Notes: generated by a model from the letters alone, not told the origin. Positions 1-8,582 are shown, counted from the first letter of the stretch. The stretch: 64,000 nt of DNA from Methylocaldum sp002005105 (GCF_051027545.1 NZ_CP194902.1:4960001-5024000); one strand, 5' to 3'. Made by a program: numbers and translations.

Positions 1-1440
1 CGCCGCCGTGTTCTCGGTAATCGCATCGGCCAAGGCCGCGGAATCGCCGTACGGAATCAGTTTCAAGCCCGGCGGAAACGGCCCGAAGCCTTCGCGGTAG
101 CCGGGCTCGGATGAAAGACCGACGATCGCGATGGTCCGCCCGTGGAAATTGCCTCGACAGGCGATGATTTCGGCGCTATCGGGAGCCACGCCCTTGACCT
201 GATACGCCCACTTGCGGGCGGCTTTCAGCGCGGTCTCCACGCCTTCGGCGCCGGTGTTCATCGGCAGCGCCATGTCCTGTCCGGTCAGCTCGCAAGCCCT
301 CTTGAGGAAAGGCGCGAGCCGGTCGCTGTGGAAGGCGCGCGAGGTGATGGCCAGCCGCTTCGCCTGCTCGGTCAAGGTTCGGATCAGGCGCGGATGGGCA
401 TGACCATGGCTTGCGGCGGAATAGGCGCCCATCATGTCCAGATAGCGTTTCCCTTCGACGTCCCAAAGGTAGACGCCTTGTCCTCGGGTCAAAACCACCG
501 GCAAGGTGTCGTAGTTGTGCGCGCCATAGCGTTCGGTGATGCTCAGAACGTCTTCCGCTCGCGCGGCTCGCTCGGGAACCACGGCAGCCAGCAAGAGATC
601 GCTGGCCAGATAGACCGTGGCACGGTTCCTATCGCGGGGCGGGTCGAATTCCACGATTTCGATGCCGAGAAAGTCCGGATTGCCCTGGAGCATGGCCAAA
701 GCGCCGATCATTTCCTCGCCGGAAATGCCGCCCGCCACCGGCGTCGTGACCCCAGGCGCGTCCTTCGGATCGATGGCGTCGAGATCGAGGGTGACGCCGA
801 AGCCGGCCGTATCGGATTGGACGATGGACAACGCTTCCTCCATGACATTGTTCAGTCCGCGCCGAAGGACTTCGCCCAAATAGAAGATCCGGACGCCGAG
901 CCTTTCCAGCAGAGCATGCTCGGCCGGCTCGAAGCTATGGACGCCGATCAGGCAAACATGCCGGGGAAACAGCTTCGGGCCGAATCCGCCCAAATTCACC
1001 AGAGACGGTTCGCCGAAACCGAGGAGGCACGCGAGAGGCATGCCGTGCAATGCGCCGCTGGGGCTCGTCTCCGGCACATGGCTGTCCATGTGGGCGTCGA
1101 TCCAGATCAGCCCCAACGGGCCTCGTTCGGCCAAAGCCGCCGCCGCACCAGTCCAGGAGCCTACGGCACAAGAATGGTCATCCCCCAATACGGCGAAAAA
1201 TTCGCCGGCTCTCAGGGCGCTCTCGGTTTCCTGTGCCGCTCGTTCGCAGAGATCCGCCACCTTGGGCACCTTGTCCAGTATTCGGTGCGGATGGAGAATC
1301 GTTTGCCAGGCGGCCGAAACGCCCCGGCTTCTCAGCCTCCGATCCAAGCCCAGAAGGCGCAAGGATTCCGGCCCCGTTTCGGCGTCGCGGTCGAAGGCCA
1401 CGCCGATCAGTCGTATCGGTTTTAAGGTTTTGTCGTCCAT
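1..1440 (-). CDS. Arginase-ornithine aminotransferase fusion (3' end outside window)
   Basis: The minus strand is open for 480 codons from the ATG at 1440 to the left edge, so the C-terminus is missing. Residues 1 to about 290 are an arginase: GDDHS around residue 86, DAHMD at 115-119 and TLDLDAIDP around 217 supply the expected manganese ligands His89, Asp115, His117, Asp119, Asp219 and Asp221. Residues from about 300 are the N-terminal part of a class III ornithine aminotransferase, with MNTGAEG at 394-400 and GNFHGR at 430-435. The PLP lysine would lie beyond the edge. By family, arginase turns arginine into ornithine and urea, and the aminotransferase turns ornithine into glutamate semialdehyde. 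The divergent PutA could oxidise that product to glutamate. Both halves are seen; channelling of ornithine is inference. The usual GGDHS motif reads GDDHS here. Confidence 0.9.
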   Translation of the reverse strand, partial: MDDKTLKPIRLIGVAFDRDAETGPESLRLLGLDRRLRSRGVSAAWQTILHPHRILDKVPKVADLCERAAQETESALRAGEFFAVLGDDHSCAVGSWTGAAAALAERGPLGLIWIDAHMDSHVPETSPSGALHGMPLACLLGFGEPSLVNLGGFGPKLFPRHVCLIGVHSFEPAEHALLERLGVRIFYLGEVLRRGLNNVMEEALSIVQSDTAGFGVTLDLDAIDPKDAPGVTTPVAGGISGEEMIGALAMLQGNPDFLGIEIVEFDPPRDRNRATVYLASDLLLAAVVPERAARAEDVLSITERYGAHNYDTLPVVLTRGQGVYLWDVEGKRYLDMMGAYSAASHGHAHPRLIRTLTEQAKRLAITSRAFHSDRLAPFLKRACELTGQDMALPMNTGAEGVETALKAARKWAYQVKGVAPDSAEIIACRGNFHGRTIAIVGLSSEPGYREGFGPFPPGLKLIPYGDSAALADAITENTAA

Positions 1441-1616
1441 GAGAGATGATCCGGAAAGCATTGGAATAGCCTCCAATCTATCACACTCATGCCACTTCCC
1501 CTTAGAGACGATTTGCTGCACTCTGTTCCTTGTCGGAGACGCCCGCTGCGGCTTCCGCCATGGAACTATCATCGCGGGTGAGGTCCGAATTCGTTGGGCA
1601 ACTCTGAGGTAGGGTC
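1441..1616. promoter_or_regulatory. Divergent promoter region, arginase-OAT / putA
   Basis: This 176-bp gap separates two start codons pointing away from each other, so it must hold the promoters of both the arginase-aminotransferase fusion and putA. A purine-rich GAGGTAGGG lies just before the putA ATG as ribosome binding site. I could not pick a convincing -35/-10 pair or operator. Because the products act in one pathway, shared control by arginine, ornithine or nitrogen status is plausible but is inference. Confidence 0.4.
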
Positions 1617-4511
1617 ATGAACGACACGGCTTTCGAGCGAAGGGTCCGCGACATCGGCGAAAACCTTTACCGTTTGGCCGGAGAGTCGCCGCCGTCCTTA
1701 TTCGACCCGCGGGGCCTGAGAGGGCGCGTGTTGATGCGGGCCATGCATGACGAAGGCTTACGCGCCGCGCTGTTCCAATTCGTCGACGTGTTGCCGGTAC
1801 TGGAAACCGATCGGGAACTGGCCCGCCATTTTCAGAACTATCTGGCGCCTCATGCCGATCGGCTTCGGGGACTGTGGGGCCGCATGTTCAAGCTGGGGGG
1901 CCATTCCTTCAGCGGTTTTGCACTGCGCCGCGCCGTGTCGCGCCTTGCGCGTCAATTCGTTGTCGAGGAGCAAGAAGATCGCCTGAACCGAGCGCTGGAT
2001 ACCATCTCCCGGATACCCGCGGCCGTTACCGTCGACGCCGTGGGCGAAGCTGCCTTGAGCGAAAGGGAATGCGATATTTATCTGGGCCGATACTTGTCGC
2101 TGCTGGACCTTCTGGCGGCGAACCGCTTGCCGCTCGGACATCCGCCGATTCATATCTCCGTCAAGCTCTCGGCTCTGACCGCCCACTTCGATCCGCTCGA
2201 CTACGCCGGCGTGCGCCGCCGGGTATTCGCCCGGCTGGAGCCCTTGGTGGCCAAGCTTCGCGAACTTGGAGCCGGCATGACGGTGGACATGGAGCATTAC
2301 GAACTCAAGTCCTTGACGCTCCGCCTGTTCCGCGACCTGGTCGAAAGCGAGGGAGATGACGGCTGGCATCCCGGCATCGCGCTGCAAGCTTATCTTCCGG
2401 AGACCGCGGACGATCTCCGAGAACTGATCGACTGGGCGGAGCGGGAAAAACGCCGGATTTCCGTGCGTCTGGTCAAAGGCGCGTACTGGGACACGGAAGT
2501 GGCTCTTGCGGAGCAGCGCAACTGGCCGGTGCCGGTGTTTCTCGACAAATCGGCTACCGACGCCCAGTTCGAATCGCTGCTCGATCTCTTGTTCCGGCAT
2601 GCAGATGCTGTCTATCCCGCCGTGGGCAGCCATAATCTTCGGAGTCTCGCCTACTCCATCGCGTCGGCGTCCCGGCAAGGTCTTTCCACGGCCGACTGGG
2701 AGGTCCAGATGCTGTACGGCATGGCCGAGCCCTTGCGCCACGCCGTCGCCGCATCCGACATCGCGCTCCGGGTTTATCTCCCCACGGGAGAGCTGATTCC
2801 GGGCATCGCCTATCTGATCCGGCGCTTGATGGAAAATACCGCCAACACGTCCATTCTGCGGCAAACCTATGTCGAAGGCGCCGATTTGGACGACCTTCTG
2901 GCGGCGCCCGACCCGCACGAACCCGGAACCGAAACACTTTCTCCCGCCTTTCTCAATGCCCCGTTAAAGGACTTCAGCCACGACCGGGTTCGCCAGGAAT
3001 TCCGAAGGTCGCTGGCGGCGGTGCGTACGAAACTGGGCGCGACCTACCCGCTGGACATGGCCGGCGTTCCGCCGCAGGGCGCGGAGCTGGAAGTATCGAG
3101 AAATCCGGCGCGACCGTCCGAGATTCTGGGACATGTGGCGGTTGCCGATGTCACCCATGCCGAGCGCGCCGTCCGCAATGCGTACCGCGCATTCCCCGGC
3201 TGGCGCGACACGCCCGCCGCCGCTCGGGTCGCGCTGTGCCGGCGGGCGGCGGACATCATGGACGCTCGCCGCGGCGAACTGGCCGCCTGGCAGGTTCTGG
3301 AAACGGGAAAGAATTGGCGCGAGGCCGACGCGGACGTGGCGGAAGCCGTCGACTACTTGCGCTATTACCCCTACCGGATGGAGCAACTGGCCGGTTGGCG
3401 GCCCACCCGCTGCTTTCCCGGCGAGCCGAATCATCTTCGCTACGAGCCGCGCGGCGTCGCCGCCGTGATTCCGCCCTGGAATTTCCCTCTGGCGATTCTC
3501 ACCGGCATGACCGCGGCGGCGCTGGTCGCCGGCAATACCGCTATCGTGAAGCCGGCGACACCCGCCAATCTCGTCGCCCACGGATTCAAGTCCGTCCTCG
3601 ACCAGGCCGGTTTTCCGCCCGGCGTGTGCCAGCTCCTGCCGGGGAGCGGCGCAACGGTCGGGCGGTATCTGGTCAAGCATCCGGACGTTCATGTCATTGC
3701 ATTTACCGGCTCCAAGACGGTGGGCCTGGAGATTCTTCGGGAGGCGCACACGCTCGCGCCGGAGCAACGGTACATCAAGCAGGTGGTCTGCGAAATGGGC
3801 GGCAAGAACGCGATCATCGTCGACGAGGACGCCGATCTGGACGAAGCGGTCGCCCAAACCTTGTACTCCGCGTTCGGCTACCAGGGCCAGAAATGCTCGG
3901 CCTGCTCCCGTCTCATCGCCGTCGGCCGGGTTCACGACCGGCTGGTGAAACGGCTGACGGAAACCCTCGACAGCTACGACTACGGTCCGCCGGAAGATCC
4001 GGCATTTCTTTTCGGACCGATGATCACCCGCGATGCGCAGCAGAAGGCCATGAGCTATATCGAGCTCGGCCGGACCGAGGGTCGCCTTCATTATCTCGGA
4101 CGCGTTCCCGCGGACGGTTTCTATTGTCCGCCCGCCATAATCACCGGCATCGAGTCCCATCACCGTTTAGCGCGGGAGGAAATCTTCGGCCCCGTGCTGG
4201 CCGTGCTGCGCGCGCCCACCTTCGAGGCCGCGCTCACGCTGGCGCTGGAATCGGACTACGCTCTGACCGGCGGCGTTTTTTCGCGCCTTCCGGAACATCT
4301 CGATCTCGCGCGGGAACGGTATCGCGTCGGCAATTTGTATCTCAACCGCCGCACCACCGGCGCGCGCGTCGGCGTACAGCCCTTCGGCGGCACCCGGCTT
4401 TCGGGAACCGGCGTACAGGCCGGCGGCCCCGACTATCTCAAGCAGTTTCTGTGGACTCGGGTGGTGAGCGAGAACACGCTGAGGCACGGTTTCGTTCCAA
4501 ACATCGAGTAG
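1617..4511 (+). CDS. putA: Bifunctional proline dehydrogenase / L-glutamate-gamma-semialdehyde dehydrogenase (short PutA)
   Basis: The 964-residue protein has a FAD proline dehydrogenase barrel in its first half (ISVKLSAL near residue 180, RLVKGAYWD near 284) and an NAD aldehyde dehydrogenase in its second half (PPWNFPL near 619, catalytic Cys about 760 in GQKCSA). It oxidises proline to P5C and then P5C/glutamate semialdehyde to glutamate. It is much shorter than the about 1320-residue E. coli PutA: it starts almost directly with the catalytic core, lacks the N-terminal ribbon-helix-helix repressor domain and has no long C-terminal extension. It should therefore not autoregulate as in enterics. 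The ATG follows a GAGGTAGGG ribosome binding site. The stop codon TAG lies inside a GTAGGTCGG repeat. The divergent arginase-aminotransferase gene would feed glutamate semialdehyde into its second domain. Confidence 0.93.
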   Translation: MNDTAFERRVRDIGENLYRLAGESPPSLFDPRGLRGRVLMRAMHDEGLRAALFQFVDVLPVLETDRELARHFQNYLAPHADRLRGLWGRMFKLGGHSFSGFALRRAVSRLARQFVVEEQEDRLNRALDTISRIPAAVTVDAVGEAALSERECDIYLGRYLSLLDLLAANRLPLGHPPIHISVKLSALTAHFDPLDYAGVRRRVFARLEPLVAKLRELGAGMTVDMEHYELKSLTLRLFRDLVESEGDDGWHPGIALQAYLPETADDLRELIDWAEREKRRISVRLVKGAYWDTEVALAEQRNWPVPVFLDKSATDAQFESLLDLLFRHADAVYPAVGSHNLRSLAYSIASASRQGLSTADWEVQMLYGMAEPLRHAVAASDIALRVYLPTGELIPGIAYLIRRLMENTANTSILRQTYVEGADLDDLLAAPDPHEPGTETLSPAFLNAPLKDFSHDRVRQEFRRSLAAVRTKLGATYPLDMAGVPPQGAELEVSRNPARPSEILGHVAVADVTHAERAVRNAYRAFPGWRDTPAAARVALCRRAADIMDARRGELAAWQVLETGKNWREADADVAEAVDYLRYYPYRMEQLAGWRPTRCFPGEPNHLRYEPRGVAAVIPPWNFPLAILTGMTAAALVAGNTAIVKPATPANLVAHGFKSVLDQAGFPPGVCQLLPGSGATVGRYLVKHPDVHVIAFTGSKTVGLEILREAHTLAPEQRYIKQVVCEMGGKNAIIVDEDADLDEAVAQTLYSAFGYQGQKCSACSRLIAVGRVHDRLVKRLTETLDSYDYGPPEDPAFLFGPMITRDAQQKAMSYIELGRTEGRLHYLGRVPADGFYCPPAIITGIESHHRLAREEIFGPVLAVLRAPTFEAALTLALESDYALTGGVFSRLPEHLDLARERYRVGNLYLNRRTTGARVGVQPFGGTRLSGTGVQAGGPDYLKQFLWTRVVSENTLRHGFVPNIE

Positions 4512-4677
4512 GTCGGGAATCCGTTCCCGACGAAGGTTGTAGGGCGGGTTAGCGTACTCGCGTAACCCGCCTTTTCGCGGCGTACGGCGGGTTACGGCCT
4601 GTCGGCCTAACCCGCCCTACCCAGCTCGTAGGGCGGGTTAACGGAGTGAAACCCGCCGTACGCCGCGAAACTTCTTG
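4508..4677. repeat. Cluster of short inverted repeats (GTAGGTCGG and GTAGGGCGGG families)
   Basis: A hairpin beginning GTAGGTCGGGAATCC and closing CCCGACG overlaps the putA stop. It is followed by at least three copies of a GTAGGGCGGGTTA...TAACCCGCC palindrome in alternating orientation, the last with the spacer ACGGAGTGAAACCCGCC. Similar elements are dispersed in many gammaproteobacterial genomes. The copies could fold and might end transcription of putA, but no T-run follows. From here to the next start at 4842 I see only a weakly structured leader with a good AAGGAGAGAG ribosome binding site. Confidence 0.75.
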
Positions 4678-4841
4678 CAAAAATTAATCTCGAAAAATAT
4701 ATTCGAACCGGGATCTACTTTCCTCCGGCGCTTCCGGCAATGAATGCCGTCCCTGCGCCTATTCCAGGGAGGAAACCGCGGCCATAACCGGACGGTCTCG
4801 TAGGCCGCTCCCGATCTGCCAGACATGCTCAAGGAGAGAGT

Positions 4842-5927
4842 ATGCATCGCAAGAAGGTAAGGATCGCCATCGTCGGCGTAGGCAATTGTGCATCCTCGCT
4901 GGTCCAGGGCGTCGAGTTCTACCGCAAGGCGAAGAACGGCGATGCCGTCCCTGGCCTGATGCACGTCAACCTCGGCGGCTATCACATTTCCGATATCGAG
5001 TTTTCCGCCGCCTTCGACATCAATGTGAGCAAGGTCGGCAAGGACCTGTCCGAAGCCATTTTCGCGGAGCCGAACAACACATACCGGTTCTGCGAAGTCC
5101 CCGAAATCGGCGTCGAAGTCCGCCGCGGCATCACGCTCGACGGCCTCGGCAAATATCTCAGGGAAGTCATCGAGGAATCGCCCGATCCGCCCTCAGATAT
5201 TGCCCAGGTCCTCCGCGATACCGCCACCGACGTGGTCGTCTCCTATCTTCCCGTCGGCGCCCAAAAGGCTACCGAGTTCTATGCCGAGCAGGCTCTCGAA
5301 GCCGACTGCGGCATGGTCAACTGCATTCCCGTGTTCATCGCCTCGAACCTCCGCTGGCGCAAGCGTTTCGAGGAAAAAAACCTTCCTCTCATCGGCGACG
5401 ACATCAAATCGCAGGTGGGCGCCACCATCGTCCACCGGGTGCTGGCGAATCTCTTCCGCGAGCGCGGCGTCCGGCTGGACCGCACCTATCAGCTCAATTT
5501 CGGCGGCAACACGGACTTTTTGAATATGCTCGAACGGGAACGGCTGGAGTCCAAGAAGCTCTCCAAGACCCGCGCCGTGACCAGCCAGCTCGACCATGCC
5601 CTGTCCGACGCCGAGGCCCACGTCGGCCCCAGCGACTACGTGCCCTGGCTCACCGACCGCAAGTTCTGCTACATCCGGCTGGAAGGCACGACCTTCGGCA
5701 ACGTGCCGCTGCACGGCGAACTCAAGCTGGAAGTCTGGGATTCGCCCAATTCCGCCGGCGTGGTCATCGATGCGGTGCGCTGCGTCAAGCTGGCGCTCGA
5801 TCGGGGCATCGGCGGAGCGCTGATCGGACCGGCCGCCTGGTTCATGAAATCCCCGCCCGAACAGTTCACCGATGCCGAAGCCCGTGCCCGTACGGAGGCA
5901 TTCATACGCGGCAAGGCGCCGCGTTGA
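4842..5927 (+). CDS. Inositol-3-phosphate synthase (INO1-type)
   Basis: The 361-residue product matches the short prokaryotic myo-inositol-1-phosphate synthase family, which uses NAD to cyclise glucose 6-phosphate to inositol 3-phosphate. The N-terminal Rossmann motif reads VGVGNCASSLVQG around residues 10-22. The family segments GGYHISDIEF, GDDIKSQVGATI and the asparagine-rich LNFGGNTDFLNM are all present, and the length equals that of actinobacterial and archaeal members. The start follows AAGGAGAGAGT. The enzyme is uncommon in gammaproteobacteria. It is followed after 10 bp by a methyltransferase gene and then glycan-type genes, which suggests that inositol here is used for a lipid, glycan or solute rather than catabolised; that is inference. 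Confidence 0.88.
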   Translation: MHRKKVRIAIVGVGNCASSLVQGVEFYRKAKNGDAVPGLMHVNLGGYHISDIEFSAAFDINVSKVGKDLSEAIFAEPNNTYRFCEVPEIGVEVRRGITLDGLGKYLREVIEESPDPPSDIAQVLRDTATDVVVSYLPVGAQKATEFYAEQALEADCGMVNCIPVFIASNLRWRKRFEEKNLPLIGDDIKSQVGATIVHRVLANLFRERGVRLDRTYQLNFGGNTDFLNMLERERLESKKLSKTRAVTSQLDHALSDAEAHVGPSDYVPWLTDRKFCYIRLEGTTFGNVPLHGELKLEVWDSPNSAGVVIDAVRCVKLALDRGIGGALIGPAAWFMKSPPEQFTDAEARARTEAFIRGKAPR

Positions 5928-5937
5928 CGGAGTCGCC

Positions 5938-6735
5938 ATGATCGAACCCACCGAAACTCACGGGACCACCGTCTGGACCCGCGACCGCATCGAGCGGCGC
6001 GTCCGCGAGCTGGGCGAATGGTTCCACAACCTCGACCTCGACGGCGTACATACCGCTCCCGATCATTTCCTCGGAGATTATCCCGCCGTCAAGTGGCGGC
6101 AATTCGCCGACGCGCTTCCCGCCGATTTGAGCGGCCGATCGGTGCTCGACATCGGCTGCAACGCGGGTTTCTACGCCATCGAGATGAAAAAGCGCGGTGC
6201 CGAGCGGGTCGTCGGCATCGACTCGGACGAGGATTATCTGGCCCAGGCCCGCTTCGCGGCCGAGGTCAAAGGGCTCGACATCGAATTTCGCCGGCTGTCC
6301 GTCTACGACATCGCCGACCTCGGCGAAACCTTCGGTCTGGTGATCTTCATGGGCGTGTTCTATCACCTGCGCCACCCCTTGCTGGCGCTGGACCTGATCC
6401 ACGAACACGTCGCCCGCGACCTGCTGCTGTTCCAGTCCATGCAGCGCGGCAGCCCGGAGATCGAGGCGGTAGGACGGGACTACGGCTTCGAGGAACGGGA
6501 TGTCTTCGACCGGCCAGGTTTTCCCAGGATGCATTTCATAGAACACCGCTATTCCGGCGATCCCACCAACTGGTGGATTCCCAACCGCGCCGGCACCGAA
6601 GCGATGCTGCGCAGCGCGGGCTTCGATATCCTCGACCGTCCGGAGGAGGAGGTCTACGTCTGCCGCAGGACCGAACTGAACCTGGAAGACTGGGATCATC
6701 GGGCGGTCTATCCCTGTCGCGGGAGAAAACCGTAG
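5938..6735 (+). CDS. SAM-dependent methyltransferase (TIGR04290-like)
   Basis: This class I methyltransferase of about 265 residues carries the SAM-binding motif VLDIGCNAGFYAIEM near residues 69-83 and the acidic GIDSD at the end of strand 2. Its closest look is to the small family, resembling the tRNA mo5U methyltransferase CmoB fold, that sits beside inositol-phosphate synthase and glycosidase-like genes. The ATG at 5938 is chosen because GGAG lies just upstream and the inositol synthase stop is 10 bp away; an in-frame ATG at 5872 would overlap that gene by 56 bp. The substrate is unknown. The position suggests methylation of a sugar, cyclitol or lipid made by this cluster, which is inference. 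Confidence 0.8.
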   Translation: MIEPTETHGTTVWTRDRIERRVRELGEWFHNLDLDGVHTAPDHFLGDYPAVKWRQFADALPADLSGRSVLDIGCNAGFYAIEMKKRGAERVVGIDSDEDYLAQARFAAEVKGLDIEFRRLSVYDIADLGETFGLVIFMGVFYHLRHPLLALDLIHEHVARDLLLFQSMQRGSPEIEAVGRDYGFEERDVFDRPGFPRMHFIEHRYSGDPTNWWIPNRAGTEAMLRSAGFDILDRPEEEVYVCRRTELNLEDWDHRAVYPCRGRKP

Positions 6736-7083
6736 GCCGGAATAAGCATTGGCGGTTTGCCGGGAACGGTATACCTTTCGAGCCTACGAAAAGTCGCCGG
6801 CGAAAAATCGTCGGTCGGCCGTCCCTGGCGGATGAATCCGCTGGATGGGGCATTGCGTCGGGAAGGGGCTGGCCGGCGCTCCCGGCCAGGCCGTTTGCGA
6901 TTGGAAAGGATTCCCGACCTACACAGTGGCACGGTTGCAGGGCGGCAATCCCTCGCCGACGGCTCCACTTGGCCGACCGATGGCGTCGGGAAGGCTCGCC
7001 CTAGCGCTCCCAAGACGACCGTTTGCGACACCCCAAAAGGAACGAGGCTTTTGCGACCCGCTACAGCTTTGCGGAGGGAAATC
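6736..7083. repeat. Repeat-filled intergenic region with a nested 42-nt hairpin unit
   Basis: The gap holds remnants of two repeat families. A GTAGGTCGGGAATCC-type palindrome (minus orientation, about 6856-6920) is split by a 42-nt unit at 6865-6906 that has a GC stem around the loop GGCGCTCCC and ends GTTTGCGATTGGAA. The split parent can be rebuilt by removing the 42 nt, since the sequence GGAA stands at both edges. A second degraded pair lies at about 6938-7032. The region has no stop in the frame of the downstream gene, yet a clear GGAGGGAAATC before the ATG at 7084 marks the likely start. Confidence 0.75.
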
Positions 7084-7971
7084 ATGATCGAAGCAGTGAT
7101 GCTCTGGAACGAACCCAACAATAAATCCCACTGGGATTTCGAGATCGACCAGGACTGGAGTCTTTTCGCCGAAATGGTGAATCTCACGGCCGATGCCCTG
7201 CACGAGGAACATCCGAAACTCCCGGTCGTCCTCGGGGGCATCTCTCCCATCGATCCCTTGTTCATGGAACGGATGAAAAACTACGGCGTCATTCCGCGCA
7301 TGGATGCCGTGGCCGTCCACGGGTTTCCGCTGGACTGGAACCACTGGCAGATTCACGAATGGCCCGACAAGCTGAACGAAATTCGCAGCGTCGTCGACGA
7401 CAAGCCCATCTGGATTTCCGAGGTCGGCGTCTCCAGCTTCGGCGCCGAGGAAGTACAGGAATTCGGGCTCAAGCGAACCGCGGAACTGCTGCTGGAGCAG
7501 GCGCCGCGGATTCACTGGTACAGCCTTTACGACCTGCCCAGAGCCTGGCCCGCCACGACCCGTCACCGCGAGGCCGAAGGCTCGTCCTATTACCGCCATT
7601 TCTACATGGGCCTGCTGCGGGAAGACGGCATGCCCAAACGCGCTTTTCGGCATTTCTACGAGTATGCGCCGGAAATGGGCCTGTGCCAGTGGTTTCATTT
7701 CGAGGACCACCGGCTCGACGACGCCGTGCGAATCATGAAAGATTTGGGCGTCACCTATCTCCGTACCGGCCTGAGCTGGGCCGACCGTTTTCGGCCGAAC
7801 GCACTCGATTGGTTCGACCGGCAGATGCGGGCGCTCGAACCCTTCCGGGTAACCGTAACCTACTGCTTCACCCCCGAGCACCGCGGCATCAACGCCCACC
7901 ACACCAGCCCGCCGCAACGCGTGGAGGAATTCGCCGAATTCTGCGTCGAAATGACCCGGCGCTACGCGTGA
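7084..7971 (+). CDS. Glycoside hydrolase-like TIM-barrel protein, apparently circularly permuted
   Basis: The 295-residue protein begins directly with MLWNEPNN (acid/base glutamate of a clan A glycosidase, normally after barrel strand 4) and continues to WISEVGVSS (nucleophile glutamate, normally after strand 7) and the strand-8-like HWYSLYDLP. After that come segments that look like strands 1 to 3: GLCQWFHFE, YLRTGLSW and VTVTYCFTP, ending with the helix FAEFCVEMTRRYA. In an ordinary barrel that last helix would lead into the NEP strand. Such proteins are found near TIGR04290-like methyltransferases and inositol synthases. No signal peptide is visible, so action is cytoplasmic or on a nucleotide-sugar or lipid intermediate. 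Ribosome binding site GGAGGG; the stop overlaps the next ATG by one base. The substrate is unknown. Confidence 0.7.
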   Translation: MIEAVMLWNEPNNKSHWDFEIDQDWSLFAEMVNLTADALHEEHPKLPVVLGGISPIDPLFMERMKNYGVIPRMDAVAVHGFPLDWNHWQIHEWPDKLNEIRSVVDDKPIWISEVGVSSFGAEEVQEFGLKRTAELLLEQAPRIHWYSLYDLPRAWPATTRHREAEGSSYYRHFYMGLLREDGMPKRAFRHFYEYAPEMGLCQWFHFEDHRLDDAVRIMKDLGVTYLRTGLSWADRFRPNALDWFDRQMRALEPFRVTVTYCFTPEHRGINAHHTSPPQRVEEFAEFCVEMTRRYA

Positions 7972-8582
7972 TGACCACGTTTCTGCTGATTCGCCACGGT
8001 GCGCATCTCTTGGGCGGCGACACCATCGCCGGCCGAGCGCCGGGCGTGCACCTCAGCGAACTCGGCCGGGACCAGGCCGCCGAGATGGCAGGACGCGTCG
8101 CCGGTCTACCGGTTTCCGCTCTCTACTCGAGCCCGGCCGACCGAACCCGCGAGACGGCCGAATTCTTGTCCGAACGGCTCGGCCTGCCGGTTCAACCCCT
8201 CGAAACCCTCCACGAGATCGATCTCGGCGACTGGACCGGAAGGAAGCTCGAAGATCTCCGCCGTCTGGAAACCTTTGGCCGATGGAATAGTTTTCGCAGC
8301 GGGACACGCGTCCCCAACGGCGAAGCGATGGTCGAGACGCAAGCCCGCATCGTCGGCGAAATGCTCCGCCTGCGCGAAAAACACCCGGACGACTGCATCG
8401 CCCTGGTGAGCCACGGCGACGTGATCAAAGCCGCTCTCGCCTATTTTCTGGGCGTGCCTTTGGATCTTTTCAGCCGCATCGAGATCGGACTGGCCTCGGT
8501 CAGCATCGTCGCCATCTTCGACCATGGCCCGTGGGTGCTTTGCGTCAACAATACGGGCAGCGAATTACCCATGCCTTACTAA
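7971..8582 (+). CDS. Histidine phosphatase family protein (phosphoglycerate mutase-like)
   Basis: The 203-residue protein has the phosphohistidine motif LIRHGAH at its N-terminus, the SPADRTRETAE segment, the acid motif EIDLGDW and the second catalytic histidine in LVSHGDVIK. This is the full core of the histidine phosphatase superfamily (CobC/GpmB-like small phosphatases). The typical RHGET/RHGQT reads RHGAH. It is translationally coupled to the glycosidase-like gene (TGATG overlap), and its last four bases overlap the 3' end of the convergent phosphoribosyltransferase gene. A phosphatase next to inositol-3-phosphate synthase could release free inositol or a sugar from its phosphate; this is inference from position only. 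Confidence 0.85.
   Translation: MTTFLLIRHGAHLLGGDTIAGRAPGVHLSELGRDQAAEMAGRVAGLPVSALYSSPADRTRETAEFLSERLGLPVQPLETLHEIDLGDWTGRKLEDLRRLETFGRWNSFRSGTRVPNGEAMVETQARIVGEMLRLREKHPDDCIALVSHGDVIKAALAYFLGVPLDLFSRIEIGLASVSIVAIFDHGPWVLCVNNTGSELPMPY

Noticed and set aside
142..1425. Long plus-strand open frame opposite the arginase-aminotransferase gene
   Set aside because: Its predicted protein has no family pattern. The opposite strand encodes two recognisable enzymes with all key motifs, so this is a GC-rich antisense shadow.
1758..4163. Long minus-strand frames opposite putA
   Set aside because: They lie fully within putA, carry no domain motif and reflect codon bias on the opposite strand. The same applies to frames opposite lhr, dnaE2, glnE and spoT.
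6757..7083. N-terminal extension of the glycosidase-like gene through the repeats
   Set aside because: The frame is open, but the added residues come only from repeats and a strong ribosome binding site precedes the ATG at 7084.
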